Source: Plantago ovata (lineage: Eukaryota > Streptophyta > Magnoliopsida > Lamiales > Plantaginaceae). Taken from it: DNA of 64,000 bases. A program made the translations under genes and the position numbers. The stretch spans positions 43,212,870 to 43,276,869 of the forward strand of contig CM051456.1 in the NCBI GenBank assembly GCA_028274465.1. Reading direction: 5' to 3'. Shown here piece by piece: positions 58,049 through 64,000 of the stretch. How positions within the stretch are numbered: position 1 is the first letter of the stretch; every line of letters begins with the position of its first letter. The notes below the pieces were generated by a model that was given only the letters and a program-made list of their open reading frames with translations, searched no databases and was not told where the DNA came from.

Positions 58049-59343
58049 TGATGAACGCGGATGTCGTGCTCCGAATTCAAGCAAATAAATTTGTAATTTA
58101 GCCAAAGGCAATCCACAACTACAATGAAAACCGTAGTGTAGCAGTAGAATGACTCGAGTGTCGTTCTCTCAGGACTATAACTAGCTTTATCTATTTAACA
58201 AGAGAATATAAAACAACAGACAGATAGCAAAAGGGGGTTTCTAGCAGATAATGGAGATTGGTGATAGTATGATCCTTCTTAACATAACGGGTCGATAATC
58301 ATGCATAAATTCCTCGGTCTTGCATAGAGATCTTTGAATCAATCTAGTGTCCTGTTGCAAATATTAAGCACTACGAAGATAATTTGGTCTGACAAGTCAA
58401 TCACTATTGTCCTAATGTGTTCCGTAATTATTCAACACTACGAAGATAATTGGTCTGATGGTCGACAAGTGTCCAATCATGCATAATAATTAATACAACA
58501 TACGAGAATTTAGGTTGTGCCTGATCAACGAAATAAAGCAATGACACGGAGTATAATGTGCGATATAGCCATTAGCATGATTATCTTCTCTTCGCTAAGA
58601 ATTCACATACTACCACCAACGATAAGTTTAGCTACTCATAATAGGCATGCAATCAACAGAAATCGTAGAAGAAAACATGTTGAAAGAATATAATAAAATA
58701 AGTAGAATAAAAATGTAAGATACAAAGTTACCGAAGGTTGTCAATCCCCGGATGATTGCGATCCTACGAGCTCCAAACTGCTATGAAAAAGAGTCCCCTA
58801 AGCTACGGACCCCCAGAACAGGCTCTAGGAAGTCCCTACCTAAAACTATGGATAGAGGTGAGAAAGTAGGTCTGGAAAGATATGATTTTTGGAGAAAACT
58901 GAACAACTATATATAGGCTTCGAAATACTGTGGGGCGGTTCGCCCCACACGCGCGGCGGTTCGCCCCACGTCTGCGGCGGTTCGCCCGGCGTGTTTTTCG
59001 CGGAATTCCGTGTTTTCGACGCGGTTTTGGATTTCTTCCCCTTTTCGGACTCGGTTTCTGACTTCTAGTAGCCTTCTAACCTCCAGATTCGGCCCCTAGA
59101 CTTCAAATCCTATTCGGAAACCTTCAGATACTCCAAATAGGCTTCTGGAACACCAATTCCTTGTCAACTTCAATATAATTGCCCGGAAATCTTCGAATTT
59201 CAACCAAAACCTGTAAAATAAAATCTAAAGGGAAACGTGACACTATTCTAATAAAATGTACTAAAATATAGCTAAATTAACATAAAGGATAGCTAAAATA
59301 GGTGAAAAAGACTCGAATGAAAGTGTAAAACACACATTCATCA
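58049..59343 (-). repeat. Solo N1 LTR (1295 bp) in D's LTR
   Basis: A complete LTR in minus orientation with TGATGAAC...TTCATCA ends, flanked by ATAGT at 58044-58048 and 59344-59348. Dyads are at about 58930-59000. The internal region is gone, as after LTR-LTR recombination. Confidence 0.93.
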
Positions 59344-59348
59344 ATAGT

Positions 59349-59911
59349 ATGTGAATTCTTAGCGAAGGGTTGATAATTATGCTAATGGCTATTTCGCGCA
59401 TTATACTCCATGTTATTGCTTTACTTCTTTGATCTTGCAGAATCTATATCTTCGTATGTTGATTAATTATTGCACACAAGTGGACAATTCATTAGACTTT
59501 GACCTATCAGAATCTATATCTTCGTAGAGTTGAATAATTACGGAACACAATTGGACAATTCATTGGTCTATCAGAATCTTTATCTTCGTAGTGTTTGATA
59601 ATTACAACAGGACAATTTATTGATCAAAGATCTCCATGCAAGACCGAGGAATTTACGCATGATTATTAACCCGTTATGCTTTGAAGGACCATACTATCAC
59701 CAATCTCCATTACTGTTAGAAAAACCTTTGCTATATCGTCTGCTATTTTTATATTCTAAATTAGATTTGATAAAGCTAGTTATAGTCCTTAGTGATCGAC
59801 ACTCGAGGTTATTCTACTGCTACACTACGGTTTTCGTTGTAGTTGTGAATTGCCTTTGGCTAAATAACAAATTTATTTGATACGTTGAACCCGACATCCA
59901 CGCGTTCATTA
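59349..59911 (+). repeat. 5' LTR of D, second part
   Basis: It continues the N1 LTR to a slightly changed end, TTCATTA at 59911, followed by the PBS. The total D LTR is 1316 bp. Confidence 0.9.
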
Positions 59912-59914
59912 AAT

Positions 59915-59933
59915 TGGCGCCGTTGCCGGGGAC
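59915..59933 (+). promoter_or_regulatory. PBS of D, tRNA-Asp type
   Basis: TGGCGCCGTTGCCGGGGAC, complementary to the plant tRNA-Asp 3' end. Confidence 0.87.
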
Positions 59934-60057
59934 TATACTCCTTTTTTCTGTTTAATTTGTTTATATTTTCAGCATTCAATTCCTAATTCTAGTAGTTTTA
60001 GTTTTCCTTTTTTAATCTCTATCTGATAATGCTTTCCTAGTCTGTTACAGATAGTGT

Positions 60058-62208
60058 ATGCCACATACACGATCTAGAGGAACACCGCTTGCTGATTCAA
60101 TTGCTGAGATCGACAGAGTCTACCACCAAAGAAGGTGACTACTTCAAAGGCGTGAACTAGAGGAAATAGAGGATACCAATTTCTCTGAATCTCTACACAG
60201 TCTTTTCAATGAAATCGACGGAATGGCAGAAGCTAGACCACTGAAAGCATGGGTTCAACCCTCCAAGGATCGTATGAGGGGACCGGCGATTGTTCTTTCG
60301 TCTGCAACTCGAGAACCGGAAATCAAGAACCACACATTCCAACAACTTCCGAGGTTCTATGGCTTATCAAGGGAAGATGTGATGGGGTACTTGCACGATA
60401 TCGATGATTTCGTCAACCAACTCCCACGACCCGGAGCTGAAATAACAACGGATGAGTTGCGGATGAAGGTGTTTTCTATGGGACTTGGCGACAGAGCCAA
60501 GTCATGGTCAAGTTCTCTACCAGCAGGCTTGCTGGACACTTGGGAGAAGGTTTTTTCAGCTTTCGTGGAAAAATACTTCCCTCACACCTTGACTACTGCG
60601 CTAAAGGCGCAAATCACTGGATTCAAGCAGGACTATGATGAGACCATCTACACCGCGTTTGAGAGATTCCAAGATCTCACGAACAAGTGCCCTCATAATG
60701 GTTTTGAGCTTTCTGACCTAGTCCAACACTTCTACAATGGACTAACCTTTGAGAACCAACAAGTGGTGGATTTCCAATGCCGAGGCAATATTTGGGAGGA
60801 AACCGCAGAAGCCGTCTGGGCAGTTTTCGAAAGGCTTGCTAAGGGTTCGCAGTTCAAGGACCCAAGGGCAATGGTTAGGAGCCGTGGACCTGAAGCTCCA
60901 CCGACTCAAGAAGCCCCTATGTATAGGGGGAATGGGGATCAATTCGAGTGTTTTACCAATGAGTTGAAGCAAGTCCTCAAGAGCGCCACTGGAACAACTG
61001 TTTCAAACGAAGTTTGCCGAATATGCAAGAACTATGGACATGAAGCTCATATGTGTAGATCGGAGCTTGCGTATGATGATGGCAACAGGGCTCAAGGAGG
61101 CGAAGAGGAAGCCTTTGCTACGGAGTTTGGTACTCAAGAAGCTAGCTACGGACAAGATGGTAGGAATCCTCGAGGTGGATTTTGGAGAAGAGGGTTCCGA
61201 AACAATCAAGGATATGCACCGGCTAGCCAAACTTATGGCCCTAACCAAGACCGTAGTAGGCTTAACTATGGTAATGATCACTGCGAAAACCCCGCTCCGA
61301 AAGAGCCACCGAAGTCGAAGTCGGCTCTACTGATGGAGAACTTGCAAAGGATGGTTGATCACACCCAAAGTTTTCTCAAACGTTATGAAGAAGATTCTGA
61401 GAAGACTAGGGCAAGGCTTGATAGGTTGGAAGAGAGCACTAGGCTTGCCCATCAAAAGATGCAAGAGTTGATCGACCGAGGAGCAAGTAGGGAGCAAGGT
61501 AAGCTGCCTAGCAACACTGAGAAGTCGATGTCCATTACCTTGGTGGGTGATCTACCTGTTGAAATCACCATCAAGAAGGTTGCTAAATGCGAGTGTTGCA
61601 AGGGGGAAGTGCCCCCACAAGCTAAGGAAGAAGAGAAAGACCTTAGTTCTGACGAGAGTGAAGAGGAGCAAGAGGATCCCGAGCCACTCCCTCAAAGCTT
61701 CGATATTAAGGTTGGGATTGGTGAGCTTGAAGACGTCCGTGCCACACTAGACACGGGATCCTACTCTAATGTGCCCCCCTTGAATGTGTTTGAGAAGAGT
61801 AGCCTTGGAAAACTATCTGAGCATAAGGCTATTGTGCAATTGGCGGATGGATCCTTTGAGAGACCCGAAGGCGTTGTGAAGAATGTATTGGTCAAGATTG
61901 GTGAAACTTCTGTATACACCAATTTTGTAGTTATGCCGGCGTCTACACTTGGGACGGGGGATGTCATTCTCTTGGGGCGAACGTTCTTGACTAAGCTACG
62001 TTCCGTAATGGACATCTACCGAAGGACTTGCACTATTGAGGTGGATGGCAAGCGACATGTGTTGCGAGCCATATCTGATCCACCTGATACTTCTCACACT
62101 ACTCACTACTGTGGTCTTGCAGCCTATGTTCTTTCTTATTCACAGGTTCGTGGCATGAGGAGGAGATTCATGAAGGGGAAGTCTAGTACCCTCAAGAGGA
62201 AGAGCTAG
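60058..62208 (+). pseudogene. gag-protease of D, single early stop
   Basis: A 717-codon frame from ATG at 60058 (MPHTRSRGTPLADS). One TGA at 60136-60138 replaces CGA (Arg 27), a C-to-T change. After it 661 codons stay open from the Met at 60223. The Gag domain starts at about residue 75. The zinc knuckle CRICKNYGHEAHMC is at residues 320-333, a coiled-coil-like stretch at about 435-480, and the protease catalytic DTG at 565-567 (LDTGSYSNVPPLN). The tail is GKSSTLKRKS. It is the best-preserved copy. Translation from Met 60223 would lose only 55 residues. Confidence 0.88.
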
Positions 62209-63349
62209 GCGCAAACAGGAGTCGAGTCAAAGACTTTAAACAATGGCGCTATCCGGAAGGCAACCCAGGGTTTTTATCGCTTTCTTTACCGCTTTCCTGC
62301 ATGCATGCATTCATTCTTGAACAATTTTCTTCTCATATGTGAATTTGTTCATCTCTGTATCGTATGTGCTTCTGTTATGTTTGAGTGAGATTTTTCGAGT
62401 GATTTTTTGTGAAAAATGGTTTTCGGGGACTAAAAACCGCATTTTTCTCGAAACGTTCGTCTCCCCACCTCAGGAGGTGGGGGGCGAATCGCCCTACGAG
62501 TCCAGAGCGCGCGCGCGGGGCGATTCACCACGCACGCGGGGCGATTCGCCCCAGGCGTGGGGCGAATCGCCCCACGACCTGCAGAATAATAAATCGGGGT
62601 TCTCCCCCATTTTTCCTCATTTCACTTCATCTTCTTCCTTTAAACTCCAAAAATTCCCCCATTTTCAAAATATCTTCAAACCTTCATAACTTCTTCATAT
62701 TTCCATCAAATTGTGTGTTCTTTAGCTTCAATCAAAGCCCGTTACGTGCTCTTTCTTTTCATCCGAACAAATTTCTTCCTAGTTCATTCAATCTCCGGAT
62801 TTGAGGTAATCTCACATGAACCCTAATTTTTCAAATTTGGGGTTTTTTTGATTTATGCTTAAATTAAGCTTGTATGATGTATGGGTTGATGATTTATGTG
62901 ATTCGAAACGTTATTCATTATCAATTGCATGTTCAATTAGGCTTGGTTTGTTGATTTGAGATTTTTGCTATTAGATGATATATCTTGTTAGGAAATGTAT
63001 CTCTTACTTTCATTCCATGCTTAAACATGTGTTTGTTGATATGATAATGATGGATGTAATGGTAGAATGCATGATTGATGAAGTTGAGGATTTATGTTGT
63101 TAGATTTTTGTTATTATGGTATGGATTGAACCTTGTGATTCAAGGCATTTGTTGTTTAGCAAGATCATAATGTGATATGTTATTGTAGTAGTTACATTGA
63201 TATGTTGCGTGATGAAGTAACTAGACTAGACATTGGGTTTTTGAGGAGTTGGATTGTTGAAGATATTGCTCGTTTGTTCGCTCGTACATTTACATATGCA
63301 TATGTCTGTTTTGCGTCATACAAGATACTAATTGCTGTTTGTAGGAATC
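62209..63349 (+). other. Spacer between gag-PR and third ORF (D)
   Basis: Stem-loop at 62252-62269 (one stem mismatch), dyad cluster at 62455-62580 with a CG-rich run, about 700 AT-rich bases, then the acceptor-like TTGCTGTTTGTAG ending at about 63344. No gene is seen. Confidence 0.6.
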
Positions 63350-64000
63350 ATGGCTCCAAGAGGATCGAGGAGAGCTGGCTCGAGCAAAAAGGGGAAGGGA
63401 GTAGCATCAAGCTCCCCAACATTCTCACCACATGTATGAGATGTCTTTAGCTGCGATAGATGTCCGACAAAGGCTCGAAGCGGTGATGGCCGAAGGGGGA
63501 AGATCGATCATTCCAGACAGGAGGATTGATATCCCGGACGCAGCAGCTGGAACGGCGAGGTATAGGACGCTATCCCGTTTGGCATCAAGAAGTAATTGGG
63601 TTTGGTACAGTTCCAACAGGTTCAAGGGGTACGACGTGAGCCTCCTCCAAGAGTTCTACACTGGATTCACTGATCTCGAGGAGAAAAATGGGGTACTAGT
63701 TCGAGGCCTGATAATACCATGGACACCAGAGTCCATTTTTTCATTCATCCATTTTGGGCAGCAGGAGTTCACATGGAGCGACCATGCCTACCTGTATCCG
63801 AGGGCCTCTAGGGGGATAGGAAGACATATTACGGACGAGATCTGCAACAGGGAGTACAAATATCCAGAAATCGGGGGAGAACCTGCACGGATCCGTCAAA
63901 GCGACATTTGCATTGAAGCTAAGGTAATGATGAAATTCTGCATCTTCAACTTGATCCCTAGGAAGAATGACACATGGATACAACCCTACTACGCCGAGCT
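63350..64000 (+). pseudogene. Type-i third ORF of D, one frameshift, incomplete
   Basis: ATG at 63350 gives MAPRGSRRAGSSKKGKGVASSS and then stops after 29 residues because of one extra base near 63413-63420 relative to A. The downstream frame, from ATG 63432, is open to the window end (MYEMSLAAIDVRQRLEAVMA ...) and matches A closely, including the EFYTGFTDLEEKNGVLVRG region. At the window edge it has GCC GAG CT, the place where A has its TAG a codon later. The rest is outside. Confidence 0.7.

Larger units (their letters stand above)
57296..64000 (+). mobile_element. N1 element D (type i), runs off the window
   Basis: The 5' LTR (57296-58048 and 59349-59911, split by a solo LTR), PBS, gag-PR with one stop, stem-loop, dyads and type-i third ORF up to the window end. 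Its 3' noncoding region and LTR lie beyond. It is inserted in the copia integrase. Confidence 0.88.

Overview
The window is plant nuclear heterochromatin made almost entirely of nested transposable elements. I find no host gene. It is plant DNA because it carries Athila-like, Tat-like and SIRE-like LTR retrotransposons with plant tRNA-Asp and initiator-Met primer-binding sites, a TTF-type/DUF4371 hAT element, and Stowaway and Tourist MITEs. A eudicot is likely, but I cannot name the species.

Local names used below. Family N1 has LTRs of about 1.28-1.32 kb with ends TGATGAA...TTCATCA. Its members here are Z, A, B, F and D. Family N2 (element E) has 1.4-kb LTRs. Both are Athila-like by Gag and PBS, but every copy whose internal region is visible encodes only Gag-protease. 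Reverse transcriptase, RNase H and integrase are absent. After the protease stop comes a stem-loop (CCGGGAGGCAACCCGG type) and a GC-rich dyad cluster. N1 copies then carry a third ORF in one of two unrelated forms. Type i (A, D) resembles the 'putative plant transposon protein' ORF of Athila elements. Type ii (Z, B, F) is a short unknown protein followed by a small acidic ORF. A conserved noncoding 3' region leads to the PPT and 3' LTR.

Layout: 1-4072, 3' part of Z (+). 4073-18857, tandem minus-strand array A-B in which one LTR is shared. 18858-19631, part of another N1 LTR (X). 19632-24166, truncated Tat-like element (-) with its 5' LTR. 24167-27065, MITEs, a duplicated segment and a CACTA-like relic. 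27066-45659, an hAT element (8-bp TSD, 8-bp terminal match) split by E (28781-44293, TSD AAGCT), whose 3' LTR is in turn split by F (35061-43337, TSD CCAAG). 45660-47634, two MITEs and a relic Tat-type LTR. 47635-57295, SIRE-like copia element carrying a 3.6-kb DNA-element insertion in its LTR and a 1.19-kb insertion (TSD GGTCA) in gag. 57296-64000, D (+), inserted in the copia integrase; its 5' LTR carries a solo N1 LTR (TSD ATAGT).

The coding regions are mostly lightly damaged: often one or two stops or a single-base frameshift. LTR divergence counted by eye (F about 16 differences in 1278 bases; E about 30 in 1380) agrees with the nesting order. N1/N2 copies would need polymerase and integrase from an autonomous Athila-type relative while supplying their own Gag and protease.
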